DNA of 43,605 nt, from assembly GCF_000969415.1 (NCBI RefSeq), contig NZ_JZEX01000110.1, positions 1-43,605 of the forward strand. Reading direction: 5' to 3'. The stretch is from Devosia geojensis (GTDB lineage Bacteria > Pseudomonadota > Alphaproteobacteria > Rhizobiales > Devosiaceae). A program made the translations under genes and the position numbers. Position 1 is the stretch's first letter. Every line of letters begins with the position of its first letter. Below, piece after piece: positions 1 to 8,118 of the stretch. The notes below the pieces were generated by a model. That model searched no databases and was not told the origin of the DNA. It worked only from the letters and a program-made list of their open reading frames with translations.

Positions 1-59
1 ATCTGGTGTGGAATTAAAAACTTATCCCCGCAGCTTCCACCTGCCCCATACTCTGCCCC

Positions 60-420
60 ATCCCTTCGCCGGGCGCGGCAAGTACGAGTTGCCGGCGGCC
101 GGTGGCAGGTCGGACGGTTCACTCGTGCACGGGGACCGTCTCGCCTGCCACCGGGTTCTGGGAGCGGGTGTCTGCCGGGGGTCGCCCCGGCAGAGGCCGA
201 AGTGGTGAGGACGGGCGGTCATGCCAAACAGCGCAAAGACATCGCTGGGCCGTCTCTTGTCGCCCCGGTCGAGAAATCCCCGTGCAACGGGCGGGTGAAA
301 GCCCACCTTTCCTTTTGAAGCTTCGGTCCCCGGGTATAAGCCCGCCCGTTGCCGCCCACCTCATCAACCGCAGGCCGCAAGGCCGGGCGGGGGTTTCGGC
401 GTGCGCGCCGACAACCTGCC
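60..420 (+). ncRNA. candidate structured leader or non-coding RNA, family not recognised
   Basis: This gene-free stretch upstream of phnC is packed with strong hairpins. Arms 99-109 and 144-154 (CCGGTGGCAGG/CCTGCCACCGG) are perfect, with an inner perfect helix 113-118/135-140. Arms 171-180 and 185-194 (TCTGCCGGGG/CCCCGGCAGA) close on a 4-base loop. Arms 284-295 and 341-352 (GCAACGGGCGGG/CCCGCCCGTTGC) are perfect over 12 bp. A multibranch helix 370-374/415-419 encloses the hairpin 396-401/406-411. The small internal loop 110-112/141-143 can form two G.U pairs only if the plus strand is transcribed, and so can 296/340, which weakly favours the plus strand. I looked for hallmark motifs of RNase P RNA, tmRNA, SRP RNA, the cobalamin riboswitch and group II intron domain V and did not find them. 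It may be a phnC leader, an independent RNA, or a DNA-level repeat. Confidence 0.45.
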
Positions 421-631
421 CTAAAGGTTTGATATTGCTCGCAGGTTCAGCCCCTATACAAATCTCGTATTCGTCTAAGAATTACTTATTCGATTACAAT
501 GACTTAGTTGAAATACGAATGTCATAAACTCTCGCTAGCGTCGGACAATCACGAATAGACTTAGGGGCGGCAAGCACGTCTCCAAGTATTCATGCCGTAT
601 TTTCTCATATAGGCGCGAAACGAGGCCATCT
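421..631. promoter_or_regulatory. AT-rich phnC upstream region
   Basis: Base composition drops sharply from GC-rich to AT-rich between about 421 and 560, as expected for a promoter region serving phnC. An imperfect dyad is present: TCGTAT (465-470) then CTAAG (475-479) facing CTTAG (503-507) then ATACGA (513-518). A TGTCAT half-site (520-525) resembles half of a Pho box, but no good second half follows at the right spacing. I see no convincing -35/-10 pair. No protein-coding gene is seen from position 1 to 631. Confidence 0.35.
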
Positions 632-1465
632 ATGCTCGAAATCAGGGACGTCACCAAGTCATTCGGTGACGTCGTCGCCGTCAGCGAGGTATCGCTCCGT
701 GTAGAACCGGGGCAGATGGTCGGGATCATCGGCCGGTCGGGCGCAGGCAAATCGACGCTCCTGCGGCTCATCAATCGCCTCGTGCCCGCCACGTCGGGCG
801 ATATCCGCTTCGAGGGGCGCAATGTCAGCTCCCTGACCGGCCAGGACCTGCGGGCCTGGCGGGCGCGCTGCGCCATGATCTTCCAGCAGTTCAACCTGGT
901 GAACCGGCTCGACGTCATCACCAACGTGCTGATCGGGCGGATCGGCACCACCGGCGCCCTGCCGGTGATGTTCAAGCACTTTTCCACCCATGAGCGGGGC
1001 CTTGCCGCCGCCGCCCTCGACCGGCTGGACCTGTTGCCGCAGGCGCTGCAGCGCGCCGACACGCTCTCGGGCGGCCAGCAGCAGCGCGTGGCGATCGCCC
1101 GCGCCCTCATACAGAACCCCAAGCTCATCCTCGCCGACGAGCCCATCGCCTCGCTCGACCCGCGCAATGCGCGCCTCGTGATGGAAGCGCTGCGCTCGAT
1201 CAACAAGGAGGACCGCATGACCGTGATCTGCAACCTCCATACGCTCGATGCCGCCCGCGCCTATTGCGACAGGATCGTCGGCATGGCGCGCGGCCGCGTG
1301 GTGTTCGACGGCGCGCCCGGCGAGCTCACCGGCGAGGTCATCCAGCAGATCTATGGTGGGGCCGACGAGGACGCAGTCGTCGACGAAAGCCTCACCTCGA
1401 CCATTGCCCCGCGGCATCGGGTTGCCAGCGCGGGCGACTCCAGGGCTGCCCAAGCCGCGCACTAG
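632..1465 (+). CDS. phnC: phosphonate ABC transporter ATP-binding protein PhnC
   Basis: This 277-residue ATPase powers import of phosphonates across the inner membrane together with PhnD and PhnE. Visible motifs are the Walker [10 protein letters not shown] at residues 34-42, a Q-loop (IFQQFNLV) near residue 85, the signature LSGGQQQRV near 147, the Walker B LILADEP just after, and an H-loop histidine in CNLHTLDAA. The length is normal for PhnC, with a short charged C-terminal tail. The ATG at 632 has a GAGG sequence six bases upstream. It is the first gene of a transport cluster; phnD follows after 45 bases, so cotranscription is likely. The phosphonate assignment rests on the sequence resemblance plus the adjacent phnD, phnE and C-P lyase genes. 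Confidence 0.95.
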   Translation: MLEIRDVTKSFGDVVAVSEVSLRVEPGQMVGIIGRSGAGKSTLLRLINRLVPATSGDIRFEGRNVSSLTGQDLRAWRARCAMIFQQFNLVNRLDVITNVLIGRIGTTGALPVMFKHFSTHERGLAAAALDRLDLLPQALQRADTLSGGQQQRVAIARALIQNPKLILADEPIASLDPRNARLVMEALRSINKEDRMTVICNLHTLDAARAYCDRIVGMARGRVVFDGAPGELTGEVIQQIYGGADEDAVVDESLTSTIAPRHRVASAGDSRAAQAAH

Positions 1466-1510
1466 ACGCGACAGCACCCCAATATTCCGTCCCAACAGGA
1501 GATAGGTCCC

Positions 1511-2440
1511 ATGACCGCTCGCTTCACCCGCCGTGTCTTCACGGCGCTCGCCCTCGCCTTGTCCATTTCCGCCCCGGCCCTCGCCCAGGAGGATTGGCGC
1601 ACGCAGTATCCGGAGCTGACCATCGGCATCTCCTCGGGCGAGAACGAATCCGACGCCATCGCTCGTACGCAGCCCTATGCGGACTACCTCAGCCGCACCC
1701 TCGGCGTGCCGGTCAACATCGTGCGCGGCACCGACTATGCTGCGGTGATCGAGGCCATGCGCCAGGGCCACGTGCAGTTCGCCTCGGTCGGCCCGGCCGC
1801 CTATGCGCTCGCCCGCAAGATCATGGGCGAGGGCGTCGCGCCGGTCGCCATCACCCTCGATGCGGATGGCGAGCGCGGCTACTATTCGATCCTCGCCGTA
1901 CGCGCCGACAGCCCCTACCAGACGATCGAGGACGTCAAGGGCCAGTCCTTCGCCTTCGCCGACCCGAACTCGACCTCGGGCTACGCGGTGCCCTCCTACT
2001 ACCTCTCGACCGAGCTCAAGACCACGGCCGACGACTATTTCGGCGAAGTCGCGTTCTCGGGCGGCCACGAGCAGAGCGTCATCGGCCTCGTCAACGGCAC
2101 CTTCGAGGTGGTCGCCACGCACTGGCGCAACGAAACCGCCGGCAACATCCAGAACATGGAAGACAAGGGCATGATCGAGAAGGGCTCGACCCGGATCATC
2201 TGGAAGTCGCCCGTCATCCCCAACACCCCGGTGATGATGCTGACCAGCCTGCCGCAGTCCCTGCAGGACGAGTTCCGCACGGCGCTGATGGCCTTCCCCG
2301 AGGCGGATCCCGAAGGCTTTGCCGAATACACCCGCGGCGACTCGACCGGCTATGTCGAGGCCAAGCACGAGGATTACCTCGATGTGATCGCCATCACCGA
2401 ATACAACGCCGAAGAACGCCGCCGCAACGCGTCGAACTGA
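1511..2440 (+). CDS. phnD: phosphonate-binding periplasmic protein PhnD
   Basis: This 309-residue protein is the periplasmic receptor that captures phosphonates and delivers them to the PhnE permeases. An N-terminal signal peptide is clear: arginines, then a hydrophobic stretch ending APALA, with likely cleavage after Ala25. The body shows typical PhnD features, including LTIGISSGENESD near the start of the mature protein, then QFASVGPAAYALA and FADPNSTSGYAVPSYYL, the type of segments that line the ligand cleft in this family. A GGAG-type ribosome site (caggagata) precedes the ATG. It is followed after 67 bases by phnE. The specific phosphonate or phosphonate-like ligand cannot be told from sequence. 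Confidence 0.95.
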   Translation: MTARFTRRVFTALALALSISAPALAQEDWRTQYPELTIGISSGENESDAIARTQPYADYLSRTLGVPVNIVRGTDYAAVIEAMRQGHVQFASVGPAAYALARKIMGEGVAPVAITLDADGERGYYSILAVRADSPYQTIEDVKGQSFAFADPNSTSGYAVPSYYLSTELKTTADDYFGEVAFSGGHEQSVIGLVNGTFEVVATHWRNETAGNIQNMEDKGMIEKGSTRIIWKSPVIPNTPVMMLTSLPQSLQDEFRTALMAFPEADPEGFAEYTRGDSTGYVEAKHEDYLDVIAITEYNAEERRRNASN

Positions 2441-2507
2441 TCGCTCCTTCGCCGGCACGGAACCCGTTTCCGTGCCGGTTTGCCATATCCCACAAGGACT
2501 TGATGAG

Positions 2508-3419
2508 ATGACGATGCGTGCAGAGGGCGCGGGCGACCTGCCCGCCACGAGCCCGGCCGAACGGCTTTCCGCATTCGAGGATCGCTACCGCCAGGCCCGT
2601 AGCGCCAAGCGGGTCTGGACGGCGCTCTACGGCGCCCTGTTCCTGGCGGCCCTCACCGGCTCGGTGATCGTCAGCGACTTCAACCTCGCCGACCTGATGG
2701 TCGGCCTGCCCAAGGCCTGGAACTACATTTCCGGCACGTTCCCGACCCTCACGCTCTTCAACTTCTGGGGCGACGTCTCCGACTGGTACTGGGGCATCAA
2801 CTATTGGCTGCGCCTGCTCGTCGAGACGATCCTCATGGGGTTCGTCGGTACCGCGCTCGGCGGCATCGTCGCGCTCCTCCTCTGCTTTTCCGCCTCGCGC
2901 AACCTCGTCGAGAACAGCGTCGTCTACTTCGTCAGCCGGCGGCTGCTGGAATTCTTCCGCACGGTGCCTGAGCTCGTCTTCGCGCTGATCTTCGTCTACG
3001 CCTTCGGGCTGGGGCCGTTCGCGGGCGTCCTCGCCATCGCGGTCCACACCGCCGGGGCGCTCGGCAAGCTCTTTGCCGAAGTCAACGAGAACGTCGACCC
3101 GCGCCCCATCGAAGGCGTCAAGGCGGCCGGCGGCACATGGGCGATGATCATGCGCCTGGCCGTCGTGCCGCAGGCGCTGCCCAACTATGCGAGCTATGCG
3201 CTCCTGCGCTTCGAGATCAACGTGCGCGGCGCCTCGGCGCTCGGCATTGTCGGCGCGGGGGGCATCGGACAAGACCTCTACGTCGCCATCCGGCAATTCG
3301 AATACACCGACATCAGCGCCATCATGCTGCTGCTGATCGTCACCACCTCGATCATCGACATGGTCTGCGAGACGATCCGCCATCGCCTTATCGGCCATGA
3401 CCTGAGCACGGGACAGTAG
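2508..3419 (+). CDS. phnE: phosphonate ABC transporter permease PhnE (first copy)
   Basis: This inner-membrane permease of about 303 residues forms part of the phosphonate import channel. After a polar N-terminus it has a hydrophobic segment (ALYGALFLAALTGSVIV) and a periplasmic stretch, then the ABC permease core with multiple membrane spans. The EAA-type loop that contacts the ATPase reads EGVKAAGGTWAMIMRLAVVPQ, followed by the family block [16 protein letters not shown]. The ATG at 2508 is chosen over an upstream GTG at 2472 because AAGGA (2494-2498) lies nine bases before it. The second phnE begins one base after its stop codon. Two phnE genes in tandem are common in alphaproteobacteria, where the two proteins probably form a heterodimer. 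Confidence 0.93.
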   Translation: MTMRAEGAGDLPATSPAERLSAFEDRYRQARSAKRVWTALYGALFLAALTGSVIVSDFNLADLMVGLPKAWNYISGTFPTLTLFNFWGDVSDWYWGINYWLRLLVETILMGFVGTALGGIVALLLCFSASRNLVENSVVYFVSRRLLEFFRTVPELVFALIFVYAFGLGPFAGVLAIAVHTAGALGKLFAEVNENVDPRPIEGVKAAGGTWAMIMRLAVVPQALPNYASYALLRFEINVRGASALGIVGAGGIGQDLYVAIRQFEYTDISAIMLLLIVTTSIIDMVCETIRHRLIGHDLSTGQ

Positions 3420-3420
3420 G

Positions 3421-4275
3421 ATGAGCCACACCATCACCCACGGCGAGATCGCCCGCCTCAAGCGCACGCATCCGCAGCTCTTCGCCCGCCCGCTCGCGCA
3501 GCGCTGGCGCGAGTGGGCCCTGTGGCTCTGCTTCGCCGCCATCCTCGGCTTCGGGCTCTGGTGGATCGAGGCCTCGCCGCTGCGCATCTGGAACGGGCTC
3601 GGCAAGCTCGGCACGCTCGTCGTGCTGATGATCCCGCCGGTCGACGGCGGCGCATTCCTCGACTATTGCCGGGCCATGGCCGAAACGCTGGCGATGGCGT
3701 TCCTCGGCACGGTCATCGCCGCCGTTCTCGCGGTGCCGCTCGGGTTCCTCGGCGCCAAGAACATGGTGCCGAACTGGCTCTTCCACTTCGGGCTGCGGCG
3801 CGTGTTCGACACCTTCCGCGGCATCGACGGGCTGGTATGGGCGCTGATCTTCGTCTCGGCCGTCGGCCTCGGCCCGTTCGCCGGCGTCCTCGCCATTGCC
3901 GTCGGCGACGTGATGGTCTTCTCCAAGCTCTTCGCCGAAGCCATCGAGAACGTCGACAGGAAGCAGATCGAGGGCGTGCGGGCGGCCGGCGGCAGCGGCG
4001 CGCAGACCATGCGCCTCGGCGTCTTCCCGCAGGTCTTCCCGGTGATGATGAGCCACGTGCTCTACTTCTTCGAGTCGAACGTGCGTTCGGCCAGCATTCT
4101 CGGCATCGTCGGGGCGGGCGGCATCGGCCTTGCGCTTTCCGACCGCATCCGCATCAACAACTGGGACGAGGCGGCGTTCATCATCCTGATGATCCTCGTG
4201 ACCGTCGCCGTCATCGACAACGTCTCACGCCGCATCCGCATGCGGATCATCACCACCGACACGGGCCATAAATGA
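3421..4275 (+). CDS. phnE: phosphonate ABC transporter permease PhnE (second copy)
   Basis: This second PhnE permease has 284 residues and the same layout: a first membrane span near residues 34-50 ([17 protein letters not shown]), then the permease domain with [20 protein letters not shown]. The ATPase-contact loop is [21 protein letters not shown] and the conserved [16 protein letters not shown] block follows. It starts one base after the first phnE stop and its own TGA overlaps the next start codon (ATGA), which shows tight translational coupling. It probably pairs with the first PhnE rather than duplicating its function, because the two differ considerably while keeping the conserved loops. 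Confidence 0.93.
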   Translation: MSHTITHGEIARLKRTHPQLFARPLAQRWREWALWLCFAAILGFGLWWIEASPLRIWNGLGKLGTLVVLMIPPVDGGAFLDYCRAMAETLAMAFLGTVIAAVLAVPLGFLGAKNMVPNWLFHFGLRRVFDTFRGIDGLVWALIFVSAVGLGPFAGVLAIAVGDVMVFSKLFAEAIENVDRKQIEGVRAAGGSGAQTMRLGVFPQVFPVMMSHVLYFFESNVRSASILGIVGAGGIGLALSDRIRINNWDEAAFIILMILVTVAVIDNVSRRIRMRIITTDTGHK

Positions 4276-4892
4276 GCGAAAAGAACCTCGGCGAGGAACC
4301 GACCGTCCACCCCACCGCCGCCATCCGCGACTCGCGGCTCGGGCGCTACACCGAAGTCGGCGCGCGCACCGCGATCCTTGAGACCGATTTCGGCGACTAC
4401 AGCTACATCGTCCACGACGGCTCGATCGTCTATACAACGGTCGGCAAGTTCTGCTCCATTGCGGCCTTCGCCCGCATCAATCCGGGCAACCACGCCACCT
4501 GGCGGGCAAGCCAGCACCATTTCACCTACCGCTCGCGTCAGTACGGGTTCGACCTCGGTGACGACGCCGAGTTCTTCCAGTGGCGGCGCGACCATCACGT
4601 GACCATCGGCAACGACGTGTGGATCGGGCACGGCGCCGTCATCATGCCCGGCATCACGATCGGCGACGGCGCCGTCGTCGGCTCATCGGCGGTCGTCACC
4701 AAGGACGTCGAGCCCTACACCATCGTCGTCGGCGTGCCGGCCAAACCGATCAAGCGGCGCTTCCCCGAGGAGCTTGCCCAACGGATGCAGGCGCTCGCCT
4801 GGTGGGACTGGGACCATAAGAAGCTCGGCGAGACCCTGCCCGACATGCGCGCGCTCAGCGCCGAGGCGTTCGTCGAGAAGTATGAGAAGTAA
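4272..4892 (+). CDS. phosphonate-associated hexapeptide-repeat acetyltransferase
   Basis: This 206-residue protein is built from left-handed beta-helix hexapeptide repeats, seen as [20 protein letters not shown] at the start and [19 protein letters not shown] and [17 protein letters not shown] later. A central insertion rich in His ([20 protein letters not shown]) fits a xenobiotic or chloramphenicol-type acetyltransferase active site. Members of this family occur in phn operons and are annotated as phosphonate-metabolism hexapeptide transferases. Acetylation of aminoalkylphosphonates, analogous to PhnO, is a plausible role but is inference. The start overlaps the second phnE stop by four bases, so it belongs to the transporter operon. 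No PhnO-type GNAT gene is present in the window, so this protein might fill that role. Confidence 0.85.
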   Translation: MSEKNLGEEPTVHPTAAIRDSRLGRYTEVGARTAILETDFGDYSYIVHDGSIVYTTVGKFCSIAAFARINPGNHATWRASQHHFTYRSRQYGFDLGDDAEFFQWRRDHHVTIGNDVWIGHGAVIMPGITIGDGAVVGSSAVVTKDVEPYTIVVGVPAKPIKRRFPEELAQRMQALAWWDWDHKKLGETLPDMRALSAEAFVEKYEK

Positions 4893-5086
4893 TTCTCCCC
4901 GCCCTCAAGGCGGGCACCCACCCTCCCCCTTGTGGGGAGGATGGCCCGCATAGCGGGTCGGGTGGGGGTATGCCGCGGCAAACTCGATGCTGCAGGTCCT
5001 GCCGCGATATACCCCCCATCCTTAATCCCTCCCCACAAGGGGGAGGGAGACGGGTCCGTGTTCCCGGCAGTTTCACGACCAAAAGC
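4893..5086. repeat. GC-rich inverted-repeat element, type A, copy 1
   Basis: The gap between two convergent genes contains inverted arms of 20 perfectly complementary bases at 4921-4940 and 5028-5047, each built around CCCCTTGTGGGG. Inside, GGGGGTAT (4972-4979) can pair with ATACCCCC (5009-5016), giving a long nested hairpin. Sequences of the same style occur elsewhere in the window at 9890-10036, 19967-20101, 26954-27069 and as a part near 42560. They look like short intergenic palindromic elements with no coding capacity. This copy may also act as a bidirectional terminator. Confidence 0.75.
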
Positions 5087-5815
5087 CTACTCCGGCAGCG
5101 TATCGACCACGATCTGCACGCGGCTGGAGGAGAAGCGGGTCACGCCGTATTCGATGGGCCGGCCCTCGCCGTCGACGTTGATCGCCTCGACGAAGAGCAC
5201 CGGCGTCATGCGCGCCAGGTGCAGATGGCGCATCTCGTGGGTATCGGGCATGCGCGCCGTCACGCGCGTGGTCTTCCTCACATAGTCGGCAACGCCCAGC
5301 CGCTCGAACATCGGCGTGATCTTGCGCGCCTCCTCGTAGGCGGCGAAAAGATCCGGAAAGCGTTCGAGCGGGAAGTGATGGGCGGCAAGGCTGATCGGCT
5401 GGCCGTCCGCCTTGCCCACGGTCTCGATCAACGCCACCGGCGCGCCGACGCGGATGGCGAGCGCTTCGGCAATGGCGGCGTCGGCCGGGATGGTGGCGGA
5501 GCGCAGCAGCTCGCCCGAGGGAGTCTTGGCTTGCCGGCGGATGATCTCGGAAAAGCGGGTGCGGCGGCTCAGGGGATAATCGACGATATCCTCCTGCACG
5601 AACGTGCCCCTGCCCTGCTCGATGCGCAGCAGCCCGAAGTCCTGGAGCGACGCTACGGCGCGGCGCACGGTGTGGCGGTTGACGCCGAAGCGCTCCGCCA
5701 GCTCCAGCTCCGTCGGCAGCCTGTCGCCGGGCCCATAGATGCGGTCGCGGATCTCCTGGGCGATGGTATCGGCGATCTGCTGCCAGAGGGGAAAGCCGGC
5801 GCGGCGCATGGTCAT
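5087..5815 (-). CDS. phnF: GntR/HutC-family phosphonate operon repressor PhnF
   Basis: This 242-residue regulator has an N-terminal GntR winged helix (about residues 8-75: LWQQIADTIAQEI, then LPTELELAERFGVNRHTVRRAVASLQDFGLLRIEQGRGTFV). A C-terminal UTRA ligand-binding domain follows, containing RVTARMPDTHEMRHLHL and ending EYGVTRFSSSRVQIVVD. This is the HutC/PhnF subfamily. It is transcribed divergently from phnG across a 139-base gap that holds a GTCTAGAC palindrome of the type HutC-family regulators bind. It therefore probably represses its own gene and phnGHIJKLMM. Two in-frame ATGs lie at the 5' end (MTM); either could be used. Its effector is not evident. Confidence 0.92.
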   Translation of the reverse strand: MTMRRAGFPLWQQIADTIAQEIRDRIYGPGDRLPTELELAERFGVNRHTVRRAVASLQDFGLLRIEQGRGTFVQEDIVDYPLSRRTRFSEIIRRQAKTPSGELLRSATIPADAAIAEALAIRVGAPVALIETVGKADGQPISLAAHHFPLERFPDLFAAYEEARKITPMFERLGVADYVRKTTRVTARMPDTHEMRHLHLARMTPVLFVEAINVDGEGRPIEYGVTRFSSSRVQIVVDTLPE

Positions 5816-5848
5816 TGCATTTATCCCCCTGGTCGAGAACTATGGTAT

Positions 5849-5866
5849 TGTCATGCCCGCGTCATG
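5849..5866 (+). promoter_or_regulatory. candidate Pho box
   Basis: TTGTCAT-GCCC-GCGTCAT has the exact 7-4-7 spacing of a PhoB box, whose consensus repeat is CTGTCAT. The first repeat matches 6 of 7 bases and the second 5 of 7. It lies 88 bases upstream of phnG, a suitable place for PhoB activation of the C-P lyase operon under phosphate starvation. Confidence 0.55.
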
Positions 5867-5923
5867 GAATTTGGGCATACAGGTCAAGAACAGTTCCTTT
5901 AGATATCACCTGTGCCGAAAAAG

Positions 5924-5931
5924 GTCTAGAC
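5924..5931. promoter_or_regulatory. candidate PhnF operator
   Basis: GTCTAGAC is a perfect palindrome matching the GT-n-TA-n-AC pattern bound by HutC-subfamily GntR regulators, and it sits 24 bases before the phnG start. The related motif GGTCRAGAAC occurs at 5832-5841 and 5882-5891, and its inverted core GTTCTCGA at 5946-5953, so additional sites may flank it. Confidence 0.55.
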
Positions 5932-5954
5932 GTTTAGATGAATAGGTTCTCGAA

Positions 5955-6425
5955 ATGATGAGGTCAACCGAAACGGCCGAGGCCAATGCCGCTCGGGCGC
6001 GCTGGATGGGCGTTCTCGCCCGCGCCACCCGCGACGAGCTGGAATCGGCCTGGAGCACGCTCGCCGAACGCCCGAGCTACGACATGCTGCGCCGGCCCGA
6101 GACGGGGCTCGTCATGGTGCGCGGCCGCGCCGGCGGCACCGGCAACCCCTTCAACCTCGGCGAGATGACCGTGACGCGCTGCGCCGTGCGGCTGCCCGAC
6201 GGCACCACCGGCACGAGCTATGCGGCCGGGCGCGACCAGCGCAAGGCAGAGCTCGCGGCCGTGTTCGACGCGCTGATGCAGACCGGCGAGCGCATGCGTA
6301 TCGAAAGCGGCGTCATCACCCCCATCGCCCGGCGGCAGCAGACCGACCGCGACCTCAAGAGCCGCAAGGCCGCGGCCACGAAGGTCGAGTTCTTCACCAT
6401 GGTGCGCGGAGACAACCCGAAATGA
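5955..6425 (+). CDS. phnG: C-P lyase core subunit PhnG
   Basis: PhnG is one subunit of the PhnGHIJ core complex that makes ribose 1-phosphonate 5-triphosphate from ATP and a phosphonate. The 156-residue protein shows the family landmarks VMVRGRAGGTGNPFNLGEMTVTRCAVRL, GYAAGRD-like (SYAAGRDQRKAELAAVFDAL) and a C-terminal KVEFFTMVRGDN. Two ATGs in tandem (5955 and 5958) are both possible starts. It heads the divergent operon; its stop codon overlaps the phnH start (ATGA), so subunit synthesis is coupled. The Pho box and PhnF palindrome lie just upstream. Confidence 0.95.
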   Translation: MMRSTETAEANAARARWMGVLARATRDELESAWSTLAERPSYDMLRRPETGLVMVRGRAGGTGNPFNLGEMTVTRCAVRLPDGTTGTSYAAGRDQRKAELAAVFDALMQTGERMRIESGVITPIARRQQTDRDLKSRKAAATKVEFFTMVRGDNPK

Positions 6426-7015
6426 CGCTCGCTGACCTGAAACCCGGCTTTGCCGATGCAGTGTTCGAGGCGCAAGCCGGCTTCCGCGCCCTGCTCGATG
6501 CTTTTGCCTATGCAGGCCGCATCACGACGGTCGACCTCAACCTTGATCCTCCTGCCCCGCTCGACGTGGCGATGGCGGCGGTCGCGCTGACGCTCTTCGA
6601 TTTCGACACACCCGTGTGGTTGGAGCCGGCAGTCGCAGCCGGCTCGGTCGCCGGGTGGATACGCTTCCATAGCGGCTCGGCCATCGTCGCGGCGGCCGGC
6701 GAGGCGCAGTTCGCGGTCGTCTGCGATGCCGCCGCCATGCCCGCGCTCACCGGCTTTTCCGTCGGCGAGGACCGCTATCCGGACCGCTCGGCGACCCTCG
6801 TAATCCAGGTGCCGTCGCTGACCGACGGTCCGGTGACGCGTTGGACCGGCCCCGGCATCGACGGGTCGATCGAGGTCGCCATCGCCGGGTTGCCGGACGA
6901 TTTCTGGGCGCAGTGGGACGACAACCACGCGCTCTATCCCCTCGGGATCGACGTGATCTTCGCCTGCGGGCGTGAGGTCATCGGCCTGCCGCGCGGCATC
7001 AAGGTGGAGGTTTAG
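6422..7015 (+). CDS. phnH: C-P lyase core subunit PhnH
   Basis: PhnH (197 residues) is a structural and catalytic-support subunit of the PhnGHIJ complex. Recognisable segments are the opening LKPGFADAVFEAQAGFRALLDAFAYAG, the central VALTLFDFDTPVWLEP, and the C-terminal HALYPLGIDVIFACGREVIGLPR, which is strongly conserved in PhnH. It overlaps phnG by four bases and is separated from phnI by two, consistent with stoichiometric production. The length is normal and nothing appears missing. Confidence 0.95.
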   Translation: MTLADLKPGFADAVFEAQAGFRALLDAFAYAGRITTVDLNLDPPAPLDVAMAAVALTLFDFDTPVWLEPAVAAGSVAGWIRFHSGSAIVAAAGEAQFAVVCDAAAMPALTGFSVGEDRYPDRSATLVIQVPSLTDGPVTRWTGPGIDGSIEVAIAGLPDDFWAQWDDNHALYPLGIDVIFACGREVIGLPRGIKVEV

Positions 7016-7017
7016 CC

Positions 7018-8118
7018 ATGTACGTTGCAGTCAAGGGCGGCGAGCGGGCCATACTTAATTCCCATGAGCTCATCGCCGAGACCCGGCGCGGCGACACGTC
7101 GGTGCCGGAAGTCTCGACCCGCCAGATTTCCGAGCAGCTCGGTCTTGCCGTCGACCGGGTGATGGCGGAAGGCTCGATCTACGACCGCGACCTTGCGGCG
7201 CTCGCCGTCAAGCAGGCGCAGGGCGACCTCGTCGAGGCGATCTTCCTCCTGCGCGCCTACCGCACCACCCTGCCCCGCCTTGCCGTTTCCGAACCGGTCG
7301 ATACGGCGCAAATGCTGGTGCGCCGGCGCGTGTCGGCCGCCTACAAGGACATTCCGGGCGGGCAGGTGCTTGGGCCCACCTACGATTACACCCATCGTCT
7401 CCTCGACTTCGCGCTGGCGGCGGAGGAAGGCGTCGGCGAGCCCGAGGCGCCGGTCGGCGAAGCCCCGCTCGACGCGGGCATGCCGCATGTCGCCGACATC
7501 CTCGACTACGAAGGGCTCATCGAGCCGGAAATCCCGGATGAGGATGCGAGCGAGCCGTTCGACCTCACCCGCGAGCCCATGTCCTTCCCTGCCGATCGCG
7601 ACCAGCGCCTGCAGAACCTGGCGCGCGGCGACGAAGGCTTCGTTCTCGCCCTCGGCTATTCCACCCAGCGCGGCTTCGGCGGCACGCACCCGTTCGCCGG
7701 CGAGATCCGCATGGGCGAGGTCAGCGTCGAGATCGTGCCCGAGGAACTGGGCTTTGCCATCGACATCGGCGACGTCGTCGTCTCCGAGTGCCACATGATC
7801 AACCAGTTTGAGGGCTCGGCCGAGCGCCCGCCGCAGTTCACCCGCGGCTACGGGCTCTCCTTCGGCCACAACGAGCGCAAGGTCATGGCCATGGCCCTCG
7901 TCGACCGGGCGCTGCGGGCCCGCGAATTCGGCGAGGCAGCGGTCTATCCGGCCCAGGACGAGGAATTCGTCCTCTATCACGCCGACAATGTCGAGGCGGC
8001 CGGGTTCGTCTCGCACTTGAAGCTTCCGCACTATGTCGACTTCCAGGCCGAGCTCGGGCTGATCCGAAAGCTGCGGCGCGAATTCGAGGAACGCCAGCAG
8101 AAGGACGCCGCAGAATGA
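7018..8118 (+). CDS. phnI: C-P lyase core subunit PhnI
   Basis: PhnI is the subunit with nucleosidase activity that, with PhnG, PhnH and PhnL, replaces adenine of ATP by the phosphonate. The 366-residue protein begins MYVAVKGGERAILNSHELI and contains GSIYDRDLAALAVKQAQGDLVEAIFLLRAYRTTLPRL, then an acidic middle, then LARGDEGFVLALGYSTQRGFGGTHPFAGEIR, all typical of PhnI. The ATG follows the phnH stop by two bases and the TGA overlaps phnJ. Length agrees with the family. Confidence 0.96.
   Translation: MYVAVKGGERAILNSHELIAETRRGDTSVPEVSTRQISEQLGLAVDRVMAEGSIYDRDLAALAVKQAQGDLVEAIFLLRAYRTTLPRLAVSEPVDTAQMLVRRRVSAAYKDIPGGQVLGPTYDYTHRLLDFALAAEEGVGEPEAPVGEAPLDAGMPHVADILDYEGLIEPEIPDEDASEPFDLTREPMSFPADRDQRLQNLARGDEGFVLALGYSTQRGFGGTHPFAGEIRMGEVSVEIVPEELGFAIDIGDVVVSECHMINQFEGSAERPPQFTRGYGLSFGHNERKVMAMALVDRALRAREFGEAAVYPAQDEEFVLYHADNVEAAGFVSHLKLPHYVDFQAELGLIRKLRREFEERQQKDAAE

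Noticed and set aside
60..420. RNase P RNA, tmRNA, SRP RNA, group II intron or cobalamin riboswitch
   Set aside because: Hallmark motifs (GAGGAAAGUC and ACAGAA; tag peptide; GGAAGGAAGCAGCC; domain V; B12 box) were not found on either strand.
8..527. Several overlapping open frames on both strands before phnC
   Set aside because: They arise from GC-rich hairpin DNA, have no family resemblance and overlap the inverted arms; codon pattern is not gene-like.
659..2548. 629-codon open frame on the minus strand
   Set aside because: It is antisense to phnC and phnD, which have complete motifs; high GC makes long antisense frames common.
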